Shown in pieces: positions 56,771 to 64,000 of a DNA stretch of 64,000 bases. The notes beneath the pieces were generated by a model. That model saw only the letters and a program-made list of their open reading frames with translations. It was not told the DNA's origin and made no database searches. Source of the DNA: Minisyncoccota bacterium (GTDB taxonomy: Bacteria > Patescibacteriota > Microgenomatia > UBA1400 > PJMF01); contig JABHWM010000018.1 in the NCBI GenBank assembly GCA_018657765.1, positions 1-64,000 of the forward strand, read 5' to 3'. Numbering within the stretch: position 1 is the stretch's first letter; the number at the start of each line of letters is the position of its first letter. The translations under genes were made by a program, and so were the position numbers.

Positions 56771-57001
56771 TTATTTACTTGCCTTTACCACTCCAGGCAA
56801 CTCTCCTTTTAAAGCTAATTCACGAAAAGTAATTCTACTTAACCCAAAATAACGCATGTAACCTTGAGGTCTACCAGTTATTTTGCAACGGTTTTTGCCT
56901 CTAGTTGATACTTTATTTGGTTTTTTCTCACCGGATAAAAGATATTTTGAGCGTAAAGCTAAAATCTTTTTATCTTTGGCGATCTTTGATTTCTTAGCCA
57001 T
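56771..57001 (-). CDS. rpsN: Ribosomal protein S14 (uS14), zinc site mostly lost
   Basis: A 76-residue short-type S14. [37 protein letters not shown] aligns with the zinc-binding form RCxxCGRP...FGLCRxCFRE, but only the first cysteine remains; the other three positions are Thr, Ser and Thr. The protein is therefore short like C+ forms yet should not bind zinc. The Lys-rich N-terminal 35 residues are longer than in C+ S14. Confidence 0.94.
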   Translation of the reverse strand: MAKKSKIAKDKKILALRSKYLLSGEKKPNKVSTRGKNRCKITGRPQGYMRYFGLSRITFRELALKGELPGVVKASK

Positions 57002-57003
57002 AT

Positions 57004-57567
57004 TTACTTTTTGTCCTCTTCCTTTTCAAATGGAAAGCCCATAAGCTCTAACATTCGGAAAGATTCCTTGTCATTTTTTGTACTAGTTACGATATTAATT
57101 TGTAATCCACGAATACTTTCTATCTTGTCGTATTCTACTTCTGGAAAAACTGTTTGTTCATCAAGAGCTAAACTGTAATTACCCTGTCCATCAAATGCTT
57201 TTCTAGAAATACCTCTGAAATCTTTAACACGAGGAAGAGCAATAGAAATTAATTTATCCAAAAACTCCCACATGTGTTCTCCACGTAAAGTTACTGTAAC
57301 TCCTAGTGGTTCACCTTCTCTTAATTTAAAGTTAGCGATTGATTTTCTAGCAGTTGTTGTTTTGGATTTTTGCCCAGAAATAACAGCAAATTGCTCTGCT
57401 ACATTAGCAACTACTTTTGCTCTAGCTTTTGGATCTGATGGATCTTTAATACCCATGCTGATAGCTACCTTCTCTACTTTTACTACAGAGAAAACATTCT
57501 TATGTTTGAACTCTTTTTGTAAAGTTGAAACCAATTCTTGCTGGTATTTTTGTTTTAATCTATTCAT
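57004..57567 (-). CDS. rplE: Ribosomal protein L5 (uL5)
   Basis: A 187-residue L5, which contacts 5S rRNA and P-site tRNA. Blocks are [68 protein letters not shown] and [27 protein letters not shown]. Length is normal; 2 nt before rpsN. Confidence 0.96.
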   Translation of the reverse strand: MNRLKQKYQQELVSTLQKEFKHKNVFSVVKVEKVAISMGIKDPSDPKARAKVVANVAEQFAVISGQKSKTTTARKSIANFKLREGEPLGVTVTLRGEHMWEFLDKLISIALPRVKDFRGISRKAFDGQGNYSLALDEQTVFPEVEYDKIESIRGLQINIVTSTKNDKESFRMLELMGFPFEKEEDKK

Positions 57568-57576
57568 TTTTGCCTA

Positions 57577-57930
57577 TTATTTTTTCTTAGTTGTTTTTTT
57601 TGGTGCTACTTTTTTTGTTTTTTTTAAAGAAATAACTGTACCTGTCTTTTTAAAAATTCTTTCTTTTTTGCCATCTTTAGTTACTTTATAACCAACTCTA
57701 TCAACTTCACCTTTGTCATTCAAAATAGCAACATTTGCTGTTGGAAGAGGTCTCTCTCTTCTAACTATTTCTCCAGGACGACCTGCCTGAGGTTTGACAT
57801 GCTTAGCATAAATGTTTACATCTTTAACTAAGACTCTGTGTTTTTTAGGAAAAACCTTGACGATTTCACCTTTTTTACCTTTGTCTTTACCACCTGTAAC
57901 TAGAACTTTATCACCTGTAATCAATTTCAT
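57577..57930 (-). CDS. rplX: Ribosomal protein L24 (uL24)
   Basis: A 117-residue L24 with the KOW motif KLITGDKVLVTGGKDKGKKGEIVKVFPKKHRVLVKDVNIY and the GRPGEIVRRERPLPTANVAI block. A basic C-terminal tail (LKKTKKVAPKKTTKKK) of about 15 residues is added. Assembly-initiator protein of the 50S subunit. Confidence 0.95.
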   Translation of the reverse strand: MKLITGDKVLVTGGKDKGKKGEIVKVFPKKHRVLVKDVNIYAKHVKPQAGRPGEIVRRERPLPTANVAILNDKGEVDRVGYKVTKDGKKERIFKKTGTVISLKKTKKVAPKKTTKKK

Positions 57931-57931
57931 A

Positions 57932-58306
57932 TTATAAAACCTCCGGTGCTAAACTAGCTATTTTATTAAAACCACGCTCTTTTACTTCACGAGCTATTGG
58001 ACCGAAAACACGTGTTCCAACTGGTTCTGTTTTTTTACGTGACTCAATTACTACTGCTGCATTGTCATCAAAACGGACATATTCACCAGAAGCGCGTCGT
58101 TGTTCTTTTTTTGTTCTTACGATTACTGCTTTAACCAATGATCCTTTTTTTATAGAACTATTTGGCTCTGCACTAATGACAGAAGCAACAATGATATCTC
58201 CAACATAGCCAAATCTTCTTCTAGATCCACCATAAACTTGGATCGTACGAATTCTCTTGGCACCGCTGTTATCTGCGATTTTCAAAACTGATCTAAATTG
58301 TATCAT
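57932..58306 (-). CDS. rplN: Ribosomal protein L14 (uL14)
   Basis: A 124-residue L14. [61 protein letters not shown] and [28 protein letters not shown] are nearly invariant blocks. Length is normal. Confidence 0.97.
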   Translation of the reverse strand: MIQFRSVLKIADNSGAKRIRTIQVYGGSRRRFGYVGDIIVASVISAEPNSSIKKGSLVKAVIVRTKKEQRRASGEYVRFDDNAAVVIESRKKTEPVGTRVFGPIAREVKERGFNKIASLAPEVL

Positions 58307-58309
58307 CGC

Positions 58310-58543
58310 TTATTTTCCTACTTTTTTTGTTATTACAAAATGTTTTGTCTTACTGATAGGTTTGGATTCTTGAATTTCTACAAGATCACCTTCTTTAAGA
58401 TCTAAACCCTCGAAATGACAAGCATATTTTTTGCTTCTCTTGACGAGTTTCTTATACATTGGATGTTGCCACATACGAGAAACAGTTACTGTTGCAGTTT
58501 TTTCTCTTTTAAGAGAAGTTACTTTTCCGGACATTGTTCTCAT
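58310..58543 (-). CDS. rpsQ: Ribosomal protein S17 (uS17)
   Basis: A 77-residue S17 with MSGKVTSLKREKTATVTVSRMWQHPMYKK and KYACHFEGLDLKEGDLVEIQESKPISKTKHFVI. Its first base overlaps the end of the rpmC stop, indicating translational coupling. Confidence 0.96.
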   Translation of the reverse strand: MRTMSGKVTSLKREKTATVTVSRMWQHPMYKKLVKRSKKYACHFEGLDLKEGDLVEIQESKPISKTKHFVITKKVGK

Positions 58544-58770
58544 TATTCTGTTTCCTTCTTCTGTTGCGTTGCTGTCAATTGTCTTTCGCGAAGAATTGTT
58601 TTTATTCTAGCGATATCATCAGCAATAGTTCCTACTGAACTAGTATTTTGCAATTTGCCAGCTTTTTTCTCCATTCTTGCTTTAGCAAGAGTCATTTGAA
58701 AATCAGCAAGCACTTGTGTAAGTTCTTTTTCTGTTTTTGCTCGTAGTTCTATAATATCTTTTTTATTCAT
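58543..58770 (-). CDS. rpmC: Ribosomal protein L29 (uL29)
   Basis: A 75-residue two-helix L29: [55 protein letters not shown], then a short Gln/Lys tail. It sits near the exit tunnel. 1-nt overlap with rpsQ and 3 nt after rplP. Confidence 0.93.
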   Translation of the reverse strand: MNKKDIIELRAKTEKELTQVLADFQMTLAKARMEKKAGKLQNTSSVGTIADDIARIKTILRERQLTATQQKKETE

Positions 58771-58773
58771 TTT

Positions 58774-59178
58774 TTATTTCTTCACTATTATTGTTTTTAA
58801 AGAAATCTTGTGTCCAGCTTTACTAAAAGCTGCTTTTGCCATTTCTTCTGTTACTCCACTAAGTTCAAAAAGGATTGTTCCTGGTCTAACAACTGCTACG
58901 TATGTATCAATTGCGCCTTTACCAGAACCCATTTTTACTCCAACTGGTTTCTTAGTGATAGGTTTATGAGGAAATACCTTGATCCAGTACTTACCCAACC
59001 TCTTGGTTGCAAAAGTGATTTTTTTACGAGCAGCTTCGATTTCTCTTGTGCTTACCCAACCACCTGTTAAAGCTTTTAGGCCATATTCACCGAAAGCAAG
59101 TTGATTACCCCTGAGAGCAACTCCCTTGTTTTTTCCTCTAAATTGTTTGCGGTATTTTGATTTTTTTGGCTGTAACAT
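58774..59178 (-). CDS. rplP: Ribosomal protein L16 (uL16)
   Basis: A 134-residue L16. [62 protein letters not shown] and [23 protein letters not shown] are clear. Important for the A site and peptidyl-transferase centre; normal length. Confidence 0.96.
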   Translation of the reverse strand: MLQPKKSKYRKQFRGKNKGVALRGNQLAFGEYGLKALTGGWVSTREIEAARKKITFATKRLGKYWIKVFPHKPITKKPVGVKMGSGKGAIDTYVAVVRPGTILFELSGVTEEMAKAAFSKAGHKISLKTIIVKK

Positions 59179-59186
59179 AGTACCTT

Positions 59187-59837
59187 TTAAACAATCTCTC
59201 CCTTATAAATCCATACTTTAATTCCGACATAACCTGAGCGGGTTTTTGCTGGAACTTGAAAATAATCGATATTTGCACGTAATGTCTGAGTAGGAACACT
59301 TCCTTTGAAGTATTTTTCGGAACGTCCAATTTCTGCTCCACCAATTCTTCCTGAAAGTTGAATCTTTCCTCCTTTTGCTCCTGCAGCCATTACTTTTTCT
59401 AAAGCTTGATTAACAGCTCTTCGATGTGGGTAACGATGAATTAATTGAGAAACGATTCTTTCTGCAACTAATCTAGCACTGAGATCTGGATATTTAACTT
59501 CTTCAACTTTAAGATCTACTCTTGTCTGAATTTTTTTATTTTTAGAGATATTAAGTAGTTTTTCAACTTCTTTCTTAATACTTTCTAAGTTGGAACCACC
59601 TTTTCCGATTACCACACCTGGTCTAGATACCTGAAGAACAATACGAATCTTAGAGATGTATCTTTCGATATCTACTTGTACTAACCCTGCATTAGAAAGT
59701 TTTTCACTAAAATATTTTCTAATTTTGTGATCTTCTATTACTTGGTTAGAGTATTGTGCTGGTTTGGCAAACCAACGAGACTTCCAGGAGAAAATCTTTC
59801 CCAAACGAAAACCAGTTGGATTTACTTTTTGTCCCAT
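59187..59837 (-). CDS. rpsC: Ribosomal protein S3 (uS3)
   Basis: A 216-residue S3 with MGQKVNPTGFRLGKIFSWKSRWFA, the KH domain IRIVLQVSRPGVVIGKGGSNLESIKKEVEKL and AAGAKGGKIQLSGRIGGAEIGRSEKYFKGSVPTQTL. Entry-site protein for mRNA on the 30S subunit. Confidence 0.96.
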   Translation of the reverse strand: MGQKVNPTGFRLGKIFSWKSRWFAKPAQYSNQVIEDHKIRKYFSEKLSNAGLVQVDIERYISKIRIVLQVSRPGVVIGKGGSNLESIKKEVEKLLNISKNKKIQTRVDLKVEEVKYPDLSARLVAERIVSQLIHRYPHRRAVNQALEKVMAAGAKGGKIQLSGRIGGAEIGRSEKYFKGSVPTQTLRANIDYFQVPAKTRSGYVGIKVWIYKGEIV

Positions 59838-59841
59838 ATCT

Positions 59842-60279
59842 TTATTTCTTTACTTTTTTAACTACTTTTTTGGTTGTTGTTTTAGCTTTTGCTTTTTTAG
59901 TAGCTGGAGCTTTTTTAACAACTTTTTTACTTACTTCTTTTTCTGTCTGCTTAGTCTCTAAAATTACCTTAACATGACAAGATCTTTTGAAAATATTGTG
60001 AGCTCTTCCTCTACTTACTGCTCTAAAACGCTTATAAGTAGGACCTTCTCCAACCAAAATACTTTTAAGTTCTAATTGATCTACTGGTATATTATGGTTA
60101 TGAGTAGCATTAGCGATTGCTTGTCTCAAGACCTTTGCTACAACAATACTAGCTTTTCGTTCAATCACAGCCAACTGCTCCATAGCATCTTGAAGAGATA
60201 GCTTACGAACAGCATTCGCAACAAGTCTTACTTTGCGTGCGGATTGTCTGGTATTTTTTTGTTCTGCTTTAATTTGCAT
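59842..60279 (-). CDS. rplV: Ribosomal protein L22 (uL22) with basic tail
   Basis: A 145-residue L22. The core QNTRQSARKVRLVANAVRKLSLQDAMEQL-type start, ATHNHNIPVDQLELKSILVGEGPTYKRFRAVSRGRAHNIFKRSCHVKVIL is complete by about residue 108. A further 37 residues form a Lys/Ala/Thr tail (KKAPATKKAKAKTTTKK), absent from standard L22. Confidence 0.95.
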   Translation of the reverse strand: MQIKAEQKNTRQSARKVRLVANAVRKLSLQDAMEQLAVIERKASIVVAKVLRQAIANATHNHNIPVDQLELKSILVGEGPTYKRFRAVSRGRAHNIFKRSCHVKVILETKQTEKEVSKKVVKKAPATKKAKAKTTTKKVVKKVKK

Positions 60280-60295
60280 TATTTATATTTAACCT

Positions 60296-60580
60296 TTATG
60301 TCTTAGCCAAAGTTCTCTTAACAATACGACCATGACCTCGGAAGGTTCTGGTAGGAGCGAATTCTCCCAATTTATGTCCAACCATTCCTTCAGAGATGAA
60401 AACTTCAATAAAGTTTTTTCCCTGATGTATAAGAAATGTATGTCCAACGAAATCTGGGGAAATGACACTCTGTCTTGCCCAAGTTTTAATTGGAGTTTTA
60501 TCTCCTGATCCTTTTTGTTTAATGATTTTTTTCATTAATTTTGGATCTATGTATGGTCCTTTTTTAGTTGATCTACTCAT
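60296..60580 (-). CDS. rpsS: Ribosomal protein S19 (uS19)
   Basis: A 94-residue S19 with [70 protein letters not shown]. Normal length, in its standard place between rplB and rplV. Confidence 0.96.
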   Translation of the reverse strand: MSRSTKKGPYIDPKLMKKIIKQKGSGDKTPIKTWARQSVISPDFVGHTFLIHQGKNFIEVFISEGMVGHKLGEFAPTRTFRGHGRIVKRTLAKT

Positions 60581-60586
60581 ATTTGT

Positions 60587-61420
60587 TTACTTTGTTCTTC
60601 TATCTCGAACTAGCCACTTAGTACTTTTTCTAACTTTACGTGTTTTCTTACCTGGTGCTACATTCTTGCCCCATGGACTCTTTGGATATTTCAAACCAAT
60701 TCCACTACGTCCTTCACCACCTCCGTGTGGATGTGATCCAGGATGTTGAGCAACACCGCGAACAGTAGGACGAATACCCATTAGGCGTTTTCTTCCTGCT
60801 TTACCAATTTTTCTGTTTTTCCAATCAGAATTACCGATCTGTCCTATTGTAGCAATACAATCTTCATGAATCAGTCTCTGTTCACGAGAAGGAAGTTGAA
60901 CTGTTACATAACTACCATCTTTGGACTGGATCATTGCATGAACTCCAGCACCTCTGACTAATTGAGCGCCTTTACCAGCTCTCATCTCGATGTTATGAAT
61001 AGGCATACCAACAGGGATATTTTTCAAAGACATAGCATTTCCTGGTCTAGGATCTACTTTTTCTCCAGCAATGATTTCATCTCCGATTTTCAAATTTGAA
61101 GGTGCTAAGATGTATTTTTTTTCTCCATCTTTATAGAAAACTAAAGCAATGTTAGCACTACGCATTGGATCATATTCAATTCTTTGAACAAGCCCAACCA
61201 TGTCTTTTTTACTTCTTTTCCAATCAATTCTTCTTAATCTTTTCTTTACACCACCACCTCGATGTCTAACAGTAATTCTTCCCTTAAATCCACGACCTTG
61301 TCTTTTCTTATGACCTGGAATTAAAAGAGATTTCTCTGGTTCACCTTTATGAAGATCACTTCTATCAATAATGACTTGATGTCTTCTTCCTGGTGTAGTT
61401 GGCTTAACCTTAATTAACAT
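60587..61420 (-). CDS. rplB: Ribosomal protein L2 (uL2)
   Basis: A 277-residue L2. KRQGRGFKGRITVRHRGGGVKKRLRRID, EYDPMRSANIALVFYKDGEKKYILAP and the C-terminal RGVAQHPGSHPHGGGEGRSGIGLKYPKSPWGK loop with the peptidyl-transferase-proximal histidines are intact. The ATG shares one base with the end of rplW. Confidence 0.97.
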   Translation of the reverse strand: MLIKVKPTTPGRRHQVIIDRSDLHKGEPEKSLLIPGHKKRQGRGFKGRITVRHRGGGVKKRLRRIDWKRSKKDMVGLVQRIEYDPMRSANIALVFYKDGEKKYILAPSNLKIGDEIIAGEKVDPRPGNAMSLKNIPVGMPIHNIEMRAGKGAQLVRGAGVHAMIQSKDGSYVTVQLPSREQRLIHEDCIATIGQIGNSDWKNRKIGKAGRKRLMGIRPTVRGVAQHPGSHPHGGGEGRSGIGLKYPKSPWGKNVAPGKKTRKVRKSTKWLVRDRRTK

Positions 61421-61719
61421 TATTTATCTCCTCCAACATCAAAAACACTAATAGATTGTCCTGGTTTTAATTTTACTAAGGCTTTTTTAGTTTTTGCTGC
61501 AAAAGTCTTTAGTCTTTTTTGGCCAGTACGCTTTACCTTTTTAGGACGCATAACTGTATTAACATTTACTACCTTAACTTCATACATTTCTTGAATAGCA
61601 GCTTTGATTTTATTCTTATCTGCAGTTCTAGCTACCTCAAAGGTATAAATATTTTCAACATTAGCTCTTTGAAGAGTTTTTTCAGTGATAACTGGTTTTC
61701 TAATAATATAAGGATTCAT
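61420..61719 (-). CDS. rplW: Ribosomal protein L23 (uL23)
   Basis: A 99-residue L23: IIRKPVITEKTLQRANVENIYTFEVARTADKNKIKAAIQEMYEVKVVNVNTVMRPKKVKRTG. It surrounds the exit tunnel and is the docking site for trigger factor and SRP. 1-nt overlap with rplB. Confidence 0.96.
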   Translation of the reverse strand: MNPYIIRKPVITEKTLQRANVENIYTFEVARTADKNKIKAAIQEMYEVKVVNVNTVMRPKKVKRTGQKRLKTFAAKTKKALVKLKPGQSISVFDVGGDK

Positions 61720-61721
61720 GA

Positions 61722-62432
61722 TTATTTCTCCTCCTTTTTAACAGCTTTAACTGTTTTTTTCTTAGCAGGAGCCTTTTTTGCAATTTCTTTAGCTACAGGA
61801 GCTACTGGTTTTTCAATTACTAAACGATCTTCTAAAACCTTAATAGAATCTTTATTAAAGATCAAAGTATCTGCCATAGCTACTTGTAAAGCATTCAACT
61901 CTATTGCTGGAACTGTTATTACTCTTTGAAGGTTTTGTAAACTTCTTCTTAGAAGTTCATTATTCTCACCTAAAACAACAACTATTTTTCCATTCATATC
62001 GACCATTTTGTTCAAAAACTTAACTGCCTCAGTGGTTTTCCCACCAATGCTATTCAAATTATCTGTAACAACAATGTTTTCTACCTGCATACTAAGAGCA
62101 ACTCTTAGAGCTTTAGATTTCATTTTACGAGAAAGATCTTTTTTCCAGTTTTCATTACCAGTTGGACCATGAGCAACACCACCACCCACAAAGATAGGAG
62201 CATTTTTGGAACCATGTCTAGCATTACCGGTACCTTTTTGTTTATACCATTTTGATTTTGTTCTCTTCACCGCAGAACGAGTTTTTACTTTGGCAGATCC
62301 TTGTCTAAGATTAGACAAATAAACTCTAACAGCTTGAGCTACTAATGCAGGATTACTCTTTTGAGCAAAAACTGAATCACTAACTTCAATAGAACTGCTT
62401 TTACTAGTAGGGGTAATGACTTTTAATTTCAT
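61722..62432 (-). CDS. rplD: Ribosomal protein L4 (uL4)
   Basis: A 236-residue L4 with LRQGSAKVKTRSAVKRTKSKWYKQKGTGNARHGSKNAPIFVGGGVAHGPTG, the extended loop that lines the tunnel. A 30-residue tail (APVAKEIAKKAPAKKKTVKAVKK) is added beyond the normal C-terminus. In E. coli L4 represses the S10 operon; the long leader here leaves that possible. Overlaps rplC by 4 nt. Confidence 0.95.
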   Translation of the reverse strand: MKLKVITPTSKSSSIEVSDSVFAQKSNPALVAQAVRVYLSNLRQGSAKVKTRSAVKRTKSKWYKQKGTGNARHGSKNAPIFVGGGVAHGPTGNENWKKDLSRKMKSKALRVALSMQVENIVVTDNLNSIGGKTTEAVKFLNKMVDMNGKIVVVLGENNELLRRSLQNLQRVITVPAIELNALQVAMADTLIFNKDSIKVLEDRLVIEKPVAPVAKEIAKKAPAKKKTVKAVKKEEK

Positions 62433-63229
62433 GACTTTTTTTGCACCTCTTGAGTTTCAGATTTTGTTTCTGTTGAAATATCTGCTTTTTCTTCTACAGG
62501 AGCGACTTCTTCTTTTGTATTTAGACCCATTGAATCTAAATCTAAATTAACTGAGCTTTTTTTACCGACTTTTTCAATACGAACAGAACTTGAATTAAAT
62601 CCAGGAACTGGGCCAGAAAGCCACACTTCTTGATTTTTAGGATCAATATAAAGAACAGTAAGACCATAAACAGTTCTGGAATCTACTCCATAGTGTCCAG
62701 GCATTTTCTTACCCTTCCAAACACGACCTGGTGTTGTACCAGCACCGATAGATCCAGGAGCTCTCTCTCTGTCTGATTGACCATGTGTTCTAGGACCACC
62801 ATGAAAACCATGTCTCTTTATAACACCAGCAAAACCTCGTCCTTTAGAAATACCTTGAACTTTGACTACATCGCCAACTTCCAAAACCTGCTCTAAAGTA
62901 AGAGAGTCTCCGATTTTTAGAGGAGACTCAGTTTCTGCTGTATATTTAACACCTTTAATTTGACGAACACCAAAATCAAAACCACTCTTTTGCATACGTG
63001 CACGAAGTGGTTTATCCATGTTTTTTAGTTTCTTTGTACCATAACCAACCTCAAGAATTGTCTGAGGTTGCTTTTTCCAAATTCGGGTAGATTTGTCTGT
63101 AAGTAAAGCTTCAGTTTGTCCAACAATAGGATTGTTGCCAACTTTACACTTTGTTACAGCCAATCTCTTTCCTTCTTTGGACCAGGCTTGTGTCATGCCT
63201 AGTTTGGTTGCAAAGATTGCGTTTAACAT
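62429..63229 (-). CDS. rplC: Ribosomal protein L3 (uL3)
   Basis: A 266-residue L3. NAIFATKLGMTQAWSKEGKRLAVTKCKVG, KGISKGRGFAGVIKRHGFHGGPRTHGQSDRERAPGSIGAGTTPGRVWKGKKMPGHYG are diagnostic. An acidic C-terminal extension of about 40 residues (EEVAPVEEKADISTETKSET) is unusual and contrasts with the basic tails of its neighbours. Confidence 0.96.
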   Translation of the reverse strand: MLNAIFATKLGMTQAWSKEGKRLAVTKCKVGNNPIVGQTEALLTDKSTRIWKKQPQTILEVGYGTKKLKNMDKPLRARMQKSGFDFGVRQIKGVKYTAETESPLKIGDSLTLEQVLEVGDVVKVQGISKGRGFAGVIKRHGFHGGPRTHGQSDRERAPGSIGAGTTPGRVWKGKKMPGHYGVDSRTVYGLTVLYIDPKNQEVWLSGPVPGFNSSSVRIEKVGKKSSVNLDLDSMGLNTKEEVAPVEEKADISTETKSETQEVQKKS

Positions 63230-63282
63230 ACGTGTTCCAATTTCTTTTTTATTTCTTCTGAAAATCTCTTTTCAAAAGAAGT

Positions 63283-63300
63283 GAGGGCCTTCTCGCCCTC
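63283..63300 (-). promoter_or_regulatory. Hairpin between rpsJ and rplC
   Basis: GAGGGC and GCCCTC form a 6-bp GC-rich stem with a 6-nt loop in the 96-bp gap between rpsJ and rplC. No T tract follows on the minus strand, so it is not a full terminator; an RNA-processing or regulatory stem is possible. Confidence 0.45.
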
Positions 63301-63325
63301 AACTATGCTCTCTTATATTACTTTG

Positions 63326-63655
63326 TTACATCTTGATTTGAATGTCTACCCCTGCAGGTAGTTCCAAATGCATCAAAGAGTCAATCGTCTTGTTAGTAGG
63401 ATTGACTATCTCAATTAATCTTTTATGTGTTCTGATCTCAAAATGCTCTTGAGCATTTTTATCAGTATGAGGTGAGGTCAACACTGTAAAAGACTTTTTA
63501 TGAGTAGGTAATGGGACTGGTCCCACTACTTTAGCTCCAGTAGACAAAGCTGTTTGTAAAATTTTTCTGCTAGCTTCGTCAGCGACACGATGGTCGTAAG
63601 ACTTAAGTCTAACTCTAATTTTATAAACGTTTTGTGTTCCAGTGCTTTTTACCAT
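63326..63655 (-). CDS. rpsJ: Ribosomal protein S10 (uS10)
   Basis: A 109-residue S10: [78 protein letters not shown]. Also a NusB partner in antitermination in other bacteria. First gene of the ribosomal block, with a leader of about 215 nt from the distal promoter. Confidence 0.96.
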   Translation of the reverse strand: MVKSTGTQNVYKIRVRLKSYDHRVADEASRKILQTALSTGAKVVGPVPLPTHKKSFTVLTSPHTDKNAQEHFEIRTHKRLIEIVNPTNKTIDSLMHLELPAGVDIQIKM

Positions 63656-63721
63656 AGTTTATGTACTTTTTATATATTCGGTTTTTTTACTTTTATATAA
63701 CCCAATATTATTTTATTCTTT

Positions 63722-63737
63722 CTCTGGCATGCCAGAG
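63722..63737. repeat. 16-bp perfect palindrome in the S10 leader
   Basis: CTCTGGCATGCCAGAG reads the same on both strands without a central spacer. It lies between promoter P2 and rpsJ. The lack of a loop favours a DNA-binding dimer site over an RNA hairpin. Confidence 0.55.
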
Positions 63738-63759
63738 GTATTTAAAATCACAGGGCGTG

Positions 63760-63788
63760 ATTATAACTAAATAAATAAGATATGTACA
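63760..63788 (-). promoter_or_regulatory. Proximal promoter P2 of the ribosomal operon
   Basis: TGTACA (63783-63788) and a consensus TATAAT (63760-63765) on the minus strand, 17 bp apart. The -35 matches TTGACA at four of six positions. Confidence 0.55.
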
Positions 63789-63797
63789 GGGCTAATC

Positions 63798-63815
63798 CAC
63801 CTGGGAAACCATGTG
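63798..63815 (-). promoter_or_regulatory. Hairpin in the distal S10 leader
   Basis: On the minus strand CACATGG and CCAGGTG pair with one mismatch around a TTTC loop. Only transcripts from the distal promoter contain it. Confidence 0.35.
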
Positions 63816-63876
63816 ATGATTCGCCTTGAAATATCTAGATTCTTGCCTGGAAATAAATTTCCAAACAAGAGTGATG

Positions 63877-63905
63877 ATTATATCAGACTTCTAGAGGGGA
63901 AGCAA
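63877..63905 (-). promoter_or_regulatory. Distal promoter P1 of the ribosomal operon
   Basis: TTGCTT (63900-63905) and consensus TATAAT (63877-63882) on the minus strand with exactly 17 bp between. This is one of the best promoter matches in the window. Confidence 0.7.
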
Positions 63906-63925
63906 CAACTTGTGTTGAGTAAAAA

Positions 63926-64000
63926 TCATACACTACTTGAAGCAATTAATTCCAGAAATTTTTGTAAAATAACTGGATGGTCAAAAGCTATCTCACCATC
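63926..64000 (-). CDS. C-terminal end of an unidentified gene
   Basis: The minus-strand frame entering from the right edge stays open for 24 codons (DGEIAFDHPVILQKFLELIA near the visible start) and ends at a TGA at 63926-63928. The composition looks coding, but this is too little to name a family. EF-Tu, which often precedes rpsJ, does not end this way. Confidence 0.4.
   Translation of the reverse strand, partial: DGEIAFDHPVILQKFLELIASSSV

Noticed and set aside
1..64000. UGA recoding as in Gracilibacteria/Absconditabacteria
   Set aside because: Several genes end in TGA (for example at 15430 and 29040) and release factor 2 is present.
1..64000. CRISPR array or phage structural module
   Set aside because: No regularly spaced direct repeats were seen, and no capsid, portal, terminase or Cas-like protein was recognised.

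Overview
The window looks like chromosomal DNA of a Candidate Phyla Radiation (Patescibacteria) bacterium. It is AT-rich and gene-dense, and it encodes many small single-domain proteins. The ribosomal-protein block runs S5-L15-SecY with no uL30 gene between S5 and L15, a known CPR-wide loss. DUF4012, FemAB and membrane MurF-like genes also fit a CPR genome. TGA is used as an ordinary stop and a release factor 2 gene with an SPF tripeptide is present, so this is genetic code 11, not the UGA-recoding Gracilibacteria/Absconditabacteria. I cannot assign a class or genus from the sequence alone.

Layout. 0-7.3 kb: small stand-alone genes (RibD_C-type reductase, zinc ribbon, histidine phosphatase, GreA-type factor, a large membrane protein with a TerF-type vWA domain, a GH-A glycosidase-like protein, a Crp/Fnr regulator, a DUF1599/Nmad1 protein). 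7.4-14.6 kb (minus strand): ftsE-ftsX and an EnvC-like peptidase whose LytM/M23 motifs occur in permuted order, then prfB and a DUF4012 protein. 14.7-21.3 kb: an envelope cluster (alpha/beta hydrolase, membrane MurF-like ligase, DegT-type aminotransferase, FemAB ligase, two glycosyltransferases). 21.4-24.6 kb: HAD protein, lipoprotein, tRNA-Ser(GCU) with a nearby 17-bp duplication of its 3' end, EamA transporter, UMP kinase. 24.8-29.0 kb: accessory cluster A (SDR, Gfo/Idh/MocA, HIT, cysteine-desulfurase-like). 29.2-34.7 kb: pentapeptide-repeat protein, second GreA paralogue, then an operon of argininosuccinate synthase fused to an MGS domain, a cytosine-deaminase-like amidohydrolase and a dihydroorotate-dehydrogenase-like protein, ending at tRNA-Ser(GGA). 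34.7-43.2 kb: two HAD proteins and a seven-gene minus-strand operon, accessory cluster B (GNAT, Gfo/Idh paralogue, IorA-like TPP enzyme, two P-loop kinases, GT2, SHMT-like enzyme). 43.3-47.8 kb: Nudix, patatin, RmlA-like, lamin-tail, VanZ and HU. 47.9-63.9 kb: one long minus-strand ribosomal-protein block (S10 to S9) with secY, adk, infA, rpmJ and rpoA, led by tandem promoters.

How it fits together. The ribosomal, ftsEX, prfB and RNA polymerase genes are core. The 14.7-21.3 kb genes plausibly build and crosslink the cell envelope. Clusters A and B each contain one member of the same unusual Gfo/Idh/MocA paralogue pair and probably serve one undescribed biosynthetic route. The argG-MGS operon joins arginine-type and pyrimidine-type enzymes. 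Many stand-alone genes have a -10 box only 6-9 nt before the start codon, pointing to widespread leaderless transcription. All functions are inferred from motifs read by eye; no searches were run.
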